Shown: in pieces, positions 1-10,869 of the stretch | How positions within the stretch are numbered: the first letter of the stretch is position 1 | Layout of the letters: each line of letters starts with the position of its first letter | Assembly: GCF_009727055.1 (NCBI RefSeq) | Contig: NC_052349.1 | Span: 40,893,501 to 40,957,500, forward strand | DNA: 64,000 nucleotides | Direction: 5' to 3' | Source: Benincasa hispida | Taxonomy: Eukaryota > Streptophyta > Magnoliopsida > Cucurbitales > Cucurbitaceae | Notes under the pieces: generated by a model | Seen by the model: the letters and a program-made list of their open reading frames with translations, nothing else | Databases searched by the model: none | Told to the model about the DNA's origin: nothing | Position numbers and translations under genes: made by a program

Positions 1-904
1 GTCAGGAGTATATGGTATAGTTTTTTTGAACTCTACAATTTTTTAAATTCTAAATAATCTGTTTTTATGATGATTATTTTTGTTTTGAAATTTTTTGTTA
101 ATTAATTCTACCCCATATTTGTTTGAATAAAATATGGATTATAATTTTTTCTTTTATTTTTTAAATATTTTTCTTTTATTTATTTTTTGGGGTCACAAAC
201 AACAATTATCCCACCATTTTTCTTGCATGAATATGTTTAAATAAATTGGGAAACAAGGAAAAATCAAAACTTTTCATTCATAATTTTTCTCAATGAATTT
301 GATCATAGCCTTCTTCTTCTTCTTGCTCTTTATTTTTTATCTGCCATAAGATTTTTTTTTTTTTTTCAAAATTGAATCTACCAAATCATCTTAGCAACCA
401 ATAGAATGGCACCACATTTATTCAATAATTTCAGTTTCAATTCCTCTAAATTTGGAGGATCATCTAAAAGCAAATATCAACGTTTACGCTAATTCTTGCT
501 GAAAAAATGTTCCATAAAAAAATCTCCATTTTATGATTTTTTTTTTTTGTTATTTGTTATTTTTGTTTTTGCTTAACTTATTGTTCCACCATTCAACTAC
601 ATACATACTTTTCCAAATTCTTAACATTAATTTGATATGTGAACTCAATTAAATAAAAATATAATTTATAATTTTTTTTATATATACATATTGTTATTAG
701 CGTAGACAAAATATTATTATTTATATAATCAACAACTCTACAACATATTTCAATAGTCATGGAACGTATGAGTTGAACATACATAAAAAATAGGATTGTC
801 AATATCAAATTACTATAAAAGATGACTATTAAACACTATAAACTAATAATTCTAATTGTATTTAAACACACTTTCACTAGCCAAGCTTTTTTTTAATAGT
901 ATAT
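1..904. other. AT-rich intergenic DNA
   Basis: The stretch is very AT-rich with long T and A runs. The short open frames in it have no recognisable domain and look like chance. I see no gene or clear repeat boundary. Confidence 0.6.
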
Positions 905-1253
905 TATTGGTCAAGTTGATCGATAGAGTTAGTTGTTGAGGATGAACAACAAAGTTGGTGGTTGGAGTTAGTTGTACGAAGTGATCATTAGAGTTGGCTG
1001 CCAAATGTGGTTGTTGTTAAAGTTAATCGTTAGAGGTGGTCTACATCAGAGTTGGTTGCCTGAGGTGAATGTTGGTATTGGTTGCTAGGGGTAGTTGTCA
1101 TCAGAGTTGATCATCAAAGAGGATTTTTGTTGGAGTTTGTAGTGAAAGATGGTTGTTGGAGCTAGAGTTGGGCGTCAGAGTTGGTCGTCGAAGTTGATTT
1201 ATTGAAAGTGATTTTAGCCGGAGTTTGTAGTCGGAGGTGGTTGTTGGTGAAGG
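905..1253. repeat. Degenerate GTTGG-rich minisatellite, left half
   Basis: Imperfect short units of the form gttggtcgtcggag / ggtggttgttggag recur through the stretch with many substitutions. The same vocabulary resumes at 3186, so this is one array that was split by the LTR sequence between them. The minus strand reads as low-complexity Thr/Asn/Pro/Gln peptide, which I do not regard as a gene. Confidence 0.6.
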
Positions 1254-3095
1254 TGTTAACATTTAATATGCAAAAGCAATTTGGATTTTAAACATTTTAA
1301 CTACATTAGATAATAAGCATGCAAGTTCATATTATATGAAATTAGGGTTTAAGAAGCACAACCTTTGTAGAACTAAAAAATTTCAACAATCTCTCCTTGA
1401 ATTTTGATCACGAACTGTTAGTGGACTATCGTAAAAGTTTTTTCCATTATTTTTGGACTTTGGAACGGATTGTGACATCCACACTTGTGAGAGATTTTAG
1501 GAAATTTAAGAGAATTTTGGTGAGAACCTAAGAGAGACAATCTCTTCAAATTCACAAAAATGCATTAACCCCTTTTTTCCATCAAAATTCTACTAATTAT
1601 AGACTAATTACGTGCAATGAGATTTAACCTCAAAATGACACTTCAAAAAGGCATGCAATAGTGGGAGATTAGTTGTTTTAAGTAAGTGGGTTTTGTGGGA
1701 AATTTCCACTTAATATAAAATTATTTCAAAATTGATTTTCATAAAATCAATTAAAAGAATTATTGATTTTAAAATAATGAATTTCTTAAATTCAATTTTA
1801 ATTTTAAATAAAATTAATTTAAATGATTAATTTTAAATAATTAATTAAACAATTTAATTAATAAAACACCAATTCCAAACATGAATCTCTATTCATGTAT
1901 TTAATATTTAAATCCCATTTAAGTATTTCTAACTCTCCAATTTGTTTAATTCAATAATTAAATGTTTTTAATTATATTGTATATAATTAACATTTATTCC
2001 CTTAATTCAAATTTGAACAATTCAAATTCTTAGAATATACTATTCCAAGGTTTAGTCCAATATGAGCTAGCAGATCATGAGCTCCAACGATCAGAGATTA
2101 ACTGGCTAATCTCATTAATCCAATTAATCAACATTCGTTAACTACCAGAACACTCCATTAAAGCTCAGTAGCTACATTCTCCTCATTGTAAATATATTTC
2201 TGTCCACTTGATTTAACCATGATTAGTAGATCGATCATTCACAAGTTGTTCGTAATTACAGTTGGGTCAAAACTACTGTTTTACCCCTATAATTACATCT
2301 TTGCTTCTTAAGTCCTATTGATTCTCTAATGAATAATTGGTTTGTGGTCTAACCAACAAAACATGTCCCTCTTGGGCCAACGAGAGGGTTGGACTCCTTG
2401 TTCAAGACTCGGAGTCAGAACTTTAGAGAGTAACCTATCTACCATCCCTAGAGTCGAATAGGAGTGAATTCCATCTTGCAGGATTATGTCCCCAACTATC
2501 TACCTAGTCTTATCCCTAAAATGGGAGGCTTATTGAGTCAACGATGTTGAGCTACTCTCACTCATGCAAATTAAAGGATAATCCAGAACAAATATGAGTT
2601 CATAATTAGCTTAGGATTAAGATCGAGTTACCTAGGTCATCGATTTAAAATAGTCAGTCTTATTAGTAAACGGTGTCATAAAGTAAAAGTGACTATTTCG
2701 CGGTTCAGTTTTATGTAAACTCATTACATAGAACGCCTCTACTCGCATGTCTTCATATAAACGATTCAAGATCACATCGTTTGTAATACTTTACAACTAT
2801 TGAAACAATTACAAAGTGGGCTGCATCGATAGTGTCTCCAAGATAAGGTGCCTAGCCTTATCCCTATACTATAGACTGTTTTGGTTACTACTCGAACTTG
2901 ATCCACTTTTATGTCTCCAAGTAAGTTCAAGTATTCATTATTCTATAGCTAGGGGTTCCTAGTACATTGGATTTAGGTTTAATAAGTGTAATTCACACAT
3001 TTAATAACAATTTTACTGAATAAATAATATTTTTATTGCAAATAGAATATGTTTAATGTTTACAAACCACGAGTTTCAGGACATACAACCTAACA
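1254..3095 (-). repeat. Copia-type LTR, 1.84 kb
   Basis: It is bounded by TG and CA in the minus sense. Its length is close to the 1847 and 1826 bp of the Copia B LTRs. The start is clearly related to Copia B, but the last stretch (1254-1300) is not, so this is a related subfamily rather than the same one. The flanks do not show a convincing 5-bp duplication. Confidence 0.7.
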
Positions 3096-3108
3096 AACTC
3101 CCACTTGG
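3096..3108 (-). other. Polypurine tract
   Basis: The minus strand reads CCAAGTGGGAGTT directly before the LTR start, the usual position and form of a copia plus-strand primer. Confidence 0.65.
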
Positions 3109-3185
3109 ACTGAAACTCAGTGGATTACATATACAATGTTGAGTGTGAGAAAAAAAAAATATAAATACAATAAACTAGGACATCT

Positions 3186-3570
3186 CATACCCATGAGTTG
3201 GAGGTTGAAGTTAGTTTCACGAAGGTGGTTTTGAAGTTGGTCGTCGGAGTTTGTCGGTGGAGGTGGTTATTGGAGCCCGGAGTTGGTCGCGCAAAGGTGG
3301 TCGTTGAAATTGATCTTCGAAGATGATTTTTGCTGGAGTTTATAGTCAAAGGTGGTTGTTGAAACTCGGAGTTGGTCACACGAAGGTGGTTGTCGGAGCT
3401 GATCGCTAGAGTTTGTTGTCAGAGGTGGTTGATGGAGCCCAAAATTGGTAGTTGAAGTTGGTTGCACGAAGGTGGTCGTTTGAGGTGGTTTGTTGGAGCC
3501 TAGAGTCGGTCATCGAAGTTGGCCATGTGAAAGTGGTCGTTGAGGTTGGTTTCCGAAGTGTGGCAGCAAT
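3186..3570. repeat. Degenerate GTTGG-rich minisatellite, right half
   Basis: It continues the array of 905-1253: repeated gttggtcg, cacgaaggtggt and ggagcc blocks, with longer repeats of roughly 100 bp built from them. The minus-strand open frames here are low-complexity and overlap each other in several frames, as expected of a repeat rather than a gene. Confidence 0.6.
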
Positions 3571-4865
3571 AGTCTTTGACAGTGATCAATGAGTGAAGCT
3601 GTTAAAAATATTAGAACGAGAAAGAGTTGAGATGAGTTGGTGTCCTTACAATTATATAAGACTACTTTGCAAGCATGGGTTCTTTTAATTGCCAAACATG
3701 AACCGAACATAACTATTGACATATACTTCTTCTATAAAGGCTGAAGTTCTAGTTTCTGTACCATAAAAGGTTTATTAATTAGTTGAATCAGAGTATTTTG
3801 GTGATAAGTTTGGCCTTTTTTATATGCATAACTTTATAGTTACGTTCTAGTATTTTTGTTATTAGATTCAGCCTTTTTTTTTTAATTAATTAATTAATTC
3901 TTATTATAATATGAGTAGAGAGATTTAAAACAAAGAACTCTTAGTTACTAACATATTTATATGTAAGTTGAGTTATGCTCGCTTTAGCTAAACTTTTTCT
4001 TACATGTTTTAGTGTACTTTGTAATTAGTTGAATGTTGTATGATCTAAAAGTTCTTTTAATACAATAGGGGGTGGAGGATTCAAACCACAAACTTCTTGG
4101 TCGCTAACACATTGCATACCAAATGAACTATGTTTGTTTTGGTAAAAATTCATAAGTTTATTTTTAAGAACGTATCAATTGCAACACGACCAATTAAAAT
4201 TTACTCACCCAATAAAAAAATTGAACTTTTTCCTAAATTTAACTAATCGATATAGCTTCACTTTATATTTAACTTTCTAACCTAATTAAATTTAAATGCA
4301 TTCATCTTAGTTCCTCACCATCCAACTTTTGCAATCCATTTAGCAAAACCATTTTGTAGTATCTAGAAACTTGGATTCTAAACCACATGTAACCAATGTA
4401 GTATCAAATTCAAAAATCATATGAACTAGAGTATCAAAATGAGAACTAGGTGGTCTAAGATTTTTGTTAAATACAGTATAAAATTTTTACAACAAAGGCG
4501 AATAATAATAATAACAATGAGAGAGAGATTTTAAAACTTGAAAACAAAAGGAGGAGCCCTTTAGAGCCTTACCCTACTATTCAGAACACAAAGACAAAAG
4601 CATGCACGTGAAGCCTAAGCTGCTGGCCTTCTTTCACCATCACAAAGAACAAATTGAAGTGATTAAGAGGCAAAGACAAATAGGACCACAAACACAGAAC
4701 TATCCCTTGTGATAACCCTCATCTTCATACAATCCCATATTCCCATCTACCCTTTCTCTTCCATTTTGCATTAATTAACCAAATCTCTCCTTACAGAGCT
4801 ATCTTCTCTATTCCCTTCCTCCCTCATTTTCCATGTTTGTTCTTTCTCCATTTCATCTCTCTCTT
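3571..4865. other. Intergenic DNA and 3' flank of the minus-strand gene
   Basis: AT-rich sequence without a recognisable coding frame. The part nearest 4865 should contain the 3' untranslated region of the gene at 4866-7517. I cannot fix its end from sequence alone. Confidence 0.5.
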
Positions 4866-7517
4866 TTAGCACCCTTTTAGTTTTAGATGAGAGAGGAACC
4901 TCTTTCTTCTTGATCTTTGTTCTTCTTTCTGCTTCTTCTTCATCCATGATAAGCATCCCCCTTGCTTGCACTTTTCTTCTGTTATTAGTTCTCTATCTAC
5001 CTTTTCTTCTTTTGCTCTCTCCTCTTTCATTTCTCTTTTTATCACCTGCATTTAGATGACATTGCTTTATATCAGTGCCAGATAAAAGGCTTTCTAAAGT
5101 CTATGTAATAAGATTTTGGGAACTACAGAAGAAATGATAGATTATTAACCTCTAATTTGTTCACGGACAGTTGGAGGTTTCAACTATAAATTTCACTTGA
5201 TCTTAGCAGAAAAAAACAAATTCAACACTGCCCATTTCTTGATGGTTTTAATGCTTGAGGATTCTTTGTTGGTGATTTGTTCAGTAGTAAACACAGAAGC
5301 AATGATTCAGCAACCTATTATTGTTGCTCAATCGACTAGAAAGGGAACATACAAGGCCACAACTTTCAGAAAGAAGGGGAAAAAAGAGCTGTAACTGCCT
5401 TTTCAATGAGAATCTCAAAAAATATATATATAGAGAGGAGATTTTTGTTGAAAAACAAAGGGATATATATGTAAAGGAAAATCTTGATGGGCTCCACTAA
5501 GGTAAAAGGAAAGGAAATGAAATAGACAGGGAGGAATAGAAAAAAGACAAATACAGAGTTCAAGGTGGGAAATTTGAAATTTATGCAGTAATTCATGGGT
5601 TGAGACACTGTCTCTATACCAAGAATTGAATCAAGGCAGGGTTTTCTGACATCTGAATATTATCACTTTAATTTCTAGAAAAATATGTTTCTACAATATA
5701 GAGACAATCACAACTATATGAGCTGGAAAGTAGGCCAATATGAGGGGGAAAAAATAAAAAAGGGACCAAAACTGTAACAACTTGTGGCTAACAAAATCAG
5801 TCCCCCACCTTGTATGGGTATAGTACTCTGTTTTATGACATGTATCGGGACAATCCTGATTTGGTTGCCTCATCCTTAGTGGGGCTGTTTGGGAGGGATA
5901 GAAATAGATTGAAGAAAAAGCTTTTGTGTCTGAGAAAGCTGAACTTCACTTATGCTCCACTTGTTTCTTTCTTTTCTTAGATTCTATTCTGTGATGCTTA
6001 GGTTGACATTTAAATTTTGCATTAACTGCTCTTCTCCTCAAGCTATGAAGAAAGGCGGATCATATGTTGGGTTCACCAGCAAAGTTGTTTTAATTGTTCA
6101 TTAAAACTGAATCATATCCAATTCATAGAAACAAATCGACATCAATTTTCCTGTACAATCACCGCGAAATCCAGCTTTTGTGGGCTTAATAATGGTTTAT
6201 AGAGTACCGTGTAAACTCCCTGAATTCAATAATTCAAACTTGTTGGGTGCGGTTTTAATTTCTGAGCCTAGCAGTGTGTTAAAAAATAAGTACTTAGAAT
6301 ATTCTACTCACCAGAACCTATCCACATAAATTTTTGGATTTTGTGGGGATTGGCTTAGGCTAGGGGTGATTTAAACAATTCCCAACTACCAATTAGCTCT
6401 GCATTTGACTTTCAGACTTTCCATATAGACGCCTTTGAAATCAAACTAAAAGCATCAGACTAATATAATAAAAGATTTAGGCTATGACAGATTGGGACTG
6501 AGGTACATACCTCTGTCTCGGGAGTAATTTTAGAATTGGAATTGGGCGAGTCTTCTTCTAGTTCGCATCTCTTTAATGCTCTCTCCACGATGGGAGGCGT
6601 AGAAGCAGGACTAGGACTATTTGAACCAACGTTTGGTGGTGTGCTTTGAGTTCCCACATCTCTGGTCATAGCATTGGCATCCACTTTCTTCTCTGAAAAT
6701 TACAACAGATAATTCAAAATCATCCAACCCCCAACTCGAATAAACTCGAAATTGTAAAGGAGAAGACAGATGATTTAACCTGGAATTGGGAGTTTCTGAA
6801 CTACTTGTGTAATAGAACATGGCTTTGTTTGAGTTTGTTGTGAATGATTGGAGTAAACTAAAGGAGCAGATATCGCAATTCTGTTTGCTAAGTTCCTAAA
6901 CGACCTCCCACTAAGCGATTTTGCAGATAAACACTCCATGGGAACTTCCCCAGAAAGTGGATTACATATATACTTCTCGGCTTCGTTCCACTTCGAATTC
7001 AAAGTAAACCCATCAAGAGAAAAGCATTCCCAACTGTTGAGCGACCTGGCTTGCAGTGCTGCATAAGAAGCAGCACCCAGTCACAAAAAAAAAAAAAAAA
7101 AAAAACCAATTCCCTCAAATTCATTTTCACAAACACTTTGTAGGCAAAGCAAAGCCCAAATTCAAGTAAACTCACCCTTGATGGCACTAGTAAAGGAATA
7201 AGTAGCTGGGTCAATTTCATCTGAAAAAAAAAAAAACCCAGAGAAGTTAAGGAACAGAAGAATCCATGGCTGGAATCAAAATTCCGAAAAAGAAAAAGAA
7301 AACCTCCAAAAGGGTATCCAGGAGAGGAGGCGGTGCTAGTGATGGTAGTGATGTTTGATCGAAACGACCTCGCATCTTCTCGAAAGCTTCTGATGTAAGA
7401 GCCAGAGAATCGCCGGGAAATGGCGGGGTCGCGGTTAATTTTGGCTTTCGCCGCCCATTCACGGAGGCTGAACTCCGGTTCATCTCGTCGTTGAGAAATG
7501 AATGGGGGTTGCTCCAT
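4866..7517 (-). CDS. Spliced plant protein of unknown function, 299 aa
   Basis: This is the one convincing host gene. I assembled five minus-strand exons by frame and GT-AG sites: 7304-7517, 7176-7220, 6780-7058, 6511-6692 and 4866-5045. They sum to 900 nt, with an ATG at 7517 and TAA at 4866-4868. The first three introns split codons after the first base and the last lies between codons. Residues 1-71 are basic and Ser/Arg-rich (FSGSYIRSFRED). Residues 72-179 hold the most gene-like block, including WNEAEKYICNPLSGEVPMEC and SAKSLSGRSFRN. Residues 180-240 are Ser/Pro-rich and look disordered. The last 59 are highly charged and end with CLSWM (271-275) followed by a Lys/Arg cluster. I recall plant proteins of this layout but cannot name a family or function. 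The cluster could be a nuclear-targeting or nucleic-acid contact region, which is inference. I see no signal peptide or membrane segment. Confidence 0.85.
5046..6510 (-). other. Long intron 4 of the unknown gene
   Basis: The intron begins GTATGT after the codons for ETE and ends TCTAAATGCAG before GTGATAAAA. At 1465 bp it is far longer than the other three (83, 117 and 87 bp). Both strands contain short open frames, none resembling a known domain. A transposon remnant could explain the size, but I do not recognise one. Confidence 0.75.
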
Positions 7518-8605
7518 GGAAATGGAATTTTGAGCTTAACAAATTTACCAGACCTTCAAACTTTTTCAATTGTCCCTACTGCTACTAAAATGCCTCTCGT
7601 CTTTGGCAAATTTTTTTCTCTCTCTTTTTATTTCTTCTTAGACAATTTTTTCAATTTGAAATGAAATCTTTTTATTTTCTTTTCGCCACATCAGCATGTA
7701 CAGGAATTCAAATGTTTTTTTATATTGTTTTTTTCCTGAAAAAAAAGTATTTATGTATATTTTAGTTTAAAATAAATACACATCGAGAAACTGTCATTTT
7801 CCCATTTATTCATTTTTTTTTAAATTAAATGTCTATCCTCTGTTAGATTTTTTATGTGTCATAATCTGGTTTTTTTCCACTTGAACTCTGGTGAATTATT
7901 CAATTATATGGTAACTAATAAAGTTGATGTGAGGTTATGTATGTCCAAACTATCACTTGGTCACGACATGTTAACTTAAGTCTAGTTTGATAATTATTTG
8001 ATTTTTTTTGTTTTTTCTAAAATTAAGTCTATAGACACGGCTTCCACATTTAAATTTTCTTTCGTATTATCTATTTTTTATCAATGATTTAAAAAACTAA
8101 GCCAAAATTTAAAAACTAAAAAAAGTAACTTTTAAAAACTTATTTTTGTGTTTGAAATTTAGTTAAGAATTCAATCATTGTACTTAAAAAAGAATCAAAT
8201 CATTGTAAGAAATGACGAGGAAATAGATTTAATTTTCAAAAACTAAAAACAAAAAAATGAAATGATTACTAAATAGGGTCTTAGTTATTGTATATGTTAA
8301 TTGTAATTATGGCCTATAGCTAATTTTAGAATGAAAAGACATAATTGATATTTGGCCAAGTTCAAAAGTAATAAATTCAAAAAAGGGTAAAACTTGAGTT
8401 AAAACTACATGCCAAGGTTGAGGCTAATGGGACATGCTCAATGCATGTCCTAACCAAGGTGACTCAACGTTTAACCTAATCCTATTCAAAAATCGTAATT
8501 CATTCTAAGTCAAATTGTTTGTATAATTATAGAGAAGTAAGTAATTCTCCATCTCAAATTCTAAAGTTTCCACACTCATTCTTACTTAAGTATCGAGTAT
8601 GTGTG
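7518..8605. other. 5' flank of the unknown gene, AT-rich
   Basis: No coding frame is supported here. The part nearest 7518 must contain the 5' untranslated region and promoter of the minus-strand gene. I see no TATA element clear enough to call. From about 8390 the sequence may already be repeat-derived. Confidence 0.5.
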
Positions 8606-8747
8606 GCTATTGTTTCATCTTCCATCATTCTTAAACTATAACCCTAAGAGAAGTAAGTAATGGTACATCCAAAGTGAAAATGTCTTGACTGCAGATTCTA
8701 ACTTCGAAGTTTGAATCTCTAAAAATGATGGAGGATGAAACAATAGC
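8606..8747. repeat. Inverted repeat, two 28-bp arms
   Basis: 8606-8633 is the reverse complement of 8720-8747 with 26 of 28 positions matching. The right arm is part of the Copia A gag coding sequence, so the left arm is a small inverted copy of it. Confidence 0.75.
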
Positions 8748-9339
8748 TGATTTTAATGTATGCATTCTAGACATTGTAAACGAATCTTTTGCCCTTGGTG
8801 AGAAAATGTTAGAAAAAAAAAAATCAGTTTGAAAGATTCTTCGCTCTCTGCCAAAACGTTTTGACATGAAAGTGATCGCCATTGAAGAAGCACATGATAT
8901 AGCTGCCATGAAAGTTGATGAACTTTTTGGGTCTTTTCGTACTTTTGAATTGACATTTGATGAACAAACGAACAAGAAAGGTAAAAGGTTAGTTTTGCAA
9001 TCATATGTGAATGAAGACCACATCTTAAACAAAGAGAAAGAAGGTGAAAAGAACCTTGCTGACTCACTTGCTTTGTTGACAAAACAATTCAACAAAGTAT
9101 TAAAGAGATTGAATAAGCGTCTTGGACAGTACAATACACCTCATGTCAAAGACAATACTGGCAACATTAATCATAATATGCACAAGAGCTTTAAACCTTT
9201 TAGAGTGAAGAAAGAAAGTGAGCGGGGTTTGAATGTAATCAAAATGGTAGGGATCGAACCTTCAAAAGCAGAGAATGTGAAGGTTTTGGCCACTTCCAAG
9301 CTGATTGTCCTAACTATGTGAGAGACAGAATAAAGGACA
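8641..9339 (+). pseudogene. Copia A gag fragment (UBN2-type), broken
   Basis: The translation matches the plant copia gag pattern: SKFESLKMMEDETIADFN near the start, then KVIAIEEAHD, KVDELFGSFRTFEL and a zinc-knuckle remnant ECEGFGHFQADC near 9255-9308. The first Cys of the knuckle is Ser (Ser-Arg-Glu-Cys), and stops and frameshifts interrupt the frame around 8690, 8830 and 9240. The 5' part of gag and the 5' LTR are absent. The reading resumes at 27405 on the far side of Gypsy-1 with the acidic stretch expected just after the knuckle, so both pieces are halves of one element. Gag would have formed the virus-like particle; this copy cannot. Confidence 0.8.
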
Positions 9340-9344
9340 CTTAG

Positions 9345-10856
9345 TGGTTGGTGAAAAATAGGTGTCATTAATTGTGTCTTACCCAAGCAAATGAAATTTA
9401 TAATGCTCTAACAACTACTAAAACTAACATGTAATTAAAGTGGAAGTAGGAGGTCGATCTTGAGGGAACCTCTATTAATTGGCAAAAAAAAAAAAAAAAA
9501 CCCTTTGAATTCAAAAAGGAAAATTGTAAAACAAACTTCCTATTTTTGTTAGAAGAGAGTTGATAGAAAAAAATTCTTGGGAATTCTTGTTACTAGGTTT
9601 AATCCTATCATTGTTCTTGAACCATTTCTTGAAAACTCAACGTCCCATAATCCAATAAGAAAAACCCTTAAAGACCCATATAGCTAATTAACATGAATCA
9701 CATCAATAAGCCCTAATCTAAGTAAAAAACACTTCCATATAGCATTTATTATATTCTTTTCTTAAATTGCTTTAAAGATATGGGTTATCATGATTATGAA
9801 ATTCAAGAAACACATTAGAGTAAGTTTCAAGAATGATTGAATGAATGTTCCAATTAAGAATTTCAAGAGTTAAATTCGGAAAAAGTCCTAATTAACACAA
9901 GAAAACTTAATTTTGTAACCTATCTCACCATTATGCAATAGTGCTAAGCAAGAATTACATATAAGAATTCAATGGAATCAAAGCGTCAACTATCCTCCAT
10001 TAATCTCTATTCAAATTCAGCCCAAGAAGATTCAAGAATGAAGACAATTCAAGAAAATATACAAAAAGAATTCAAGAATTATACCTAGAATTAAAAATTC
10101 CCAAGAAATAGAATTACCTAGCCATAAAGATGAGAAGTTTTGAAGGAATCCTTGAAAGCATGATGAATTTCATGAAGCAATTCATTAGAGAATTGTAAAA
10201 GTTGTAAGAAATCTCTCATACAAACACAAAATTGAGTAAATTTTCTCTCTAATTTCGATCTAAGCTTTCTCTATCAACAAAAAATAAATTTTCTCTCGTT
10301 CCTCCCTACTAAAAATGAAACAAATGAATTTATATTTGCAGGTGTAGTGTCGCAACGCCAAGGCTAGCATTGAAACGCTAAATCATAAAAAAGCCAAAAA
10401 GCATTCGACTAACGTCTTGATGCTGTGCTGACACTCGGTTGCACAAGGCGCGCGCTCGCAGACGATTCCGTCAATCTCTAGAGCATTGCGACTCTGGGTG
10501 AAATGTTATGATGCTGTCCTGTTTTGCAGCAAATGGGTGCATTCTGTCTTCAAGCGTCAAGCTAGTGTTAGGCTGAGTGTTGTGAAGAGCTGGTCGTGAC
10601 ATTCTGAGTATTGTTGAAGTGTGTTGAACTGTTCCTCTTGAGAAGCAAAGTGGTAATTTGTCTTGGATCTTCTTCATAAGTGATTCTTTGGTGTCGTTTA
10701 GGTTGAATTAGTTCCAAATCCTTCAAAATAACTCTGTTTTTGTTAGGATTGGAATTTGGAATTTACCTATCAAAATATACATTATAAGCAAATAATTGAA
10801 GAATAATTGAGGGAATTAGTACTAATAAGATAACTAACTCTTTACAGGATGTATCA
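9345..10856 (-). repeat. Gypsy-1 3' LTR
   Basis: It matches 25856-27404 from end to end, with many single-base differences and a gap near 9500 where the other copy has an extra stretch of about 70 bp. It is bounded by TG at 9345 and CA at 10855-10856. Minus-sense it begins TGATACATCC. A GC-richer segment lies at about 10340-10600. Confidence 0.85.
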
Positions 10857-10869
10857 AAATACCCCCTAG
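10857..10869 (-). other. Gypsy-1 polypurine tract
   Basis: The minus strand reads CTAGGGGGTATTT immediately before the 3' LTR. Its position fixes the LTR boundary at 10856. Confidence 0.7.

Larger units (their letters stand above)
1254..3185 (-). mobile_element. Truncated copia-type LTR element, antisense
   Basis: The minus strand from 3095 to 1254 reads as one LTR that starts TGTTAGGTTGTATGTCCTGA and ends in TTAACA. It shares order and wording with the Copia B LTRs at 15666 and 21666, for example the block at 2215-2310 against 16430-16530. A polypurine tract (3096-3108, minus strand CCAAGTGGGAGTT) and about 75 bp of internal sequence adjoin the LTR start, so this is a 3' LTR with a remnant of its interior. 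No coding part or partner LTR is present. Confidence 0.75.

Noticed and set aside
1254..3095. Solo LTR formed by LTR-LTR recombination
   Set aside because: The polypurine tract and some internal sequence remain at 3096-3185 and no target duplication flanks the LTR.
4771..4971. Open frame on the minus strand next to the last exon
   Set aside because: It is an alternative frame of the exon at 4866-5045. The frame ending in CLSWM and the Lys/Arg cluster fits the upstream exon phase and is preferred.
5197..5394. Open frame on the plus strand, 65 codons
   Set aside because: It lies inside intron 4 of the minus-strand gene, has no recognisable domain and no supporting signals.
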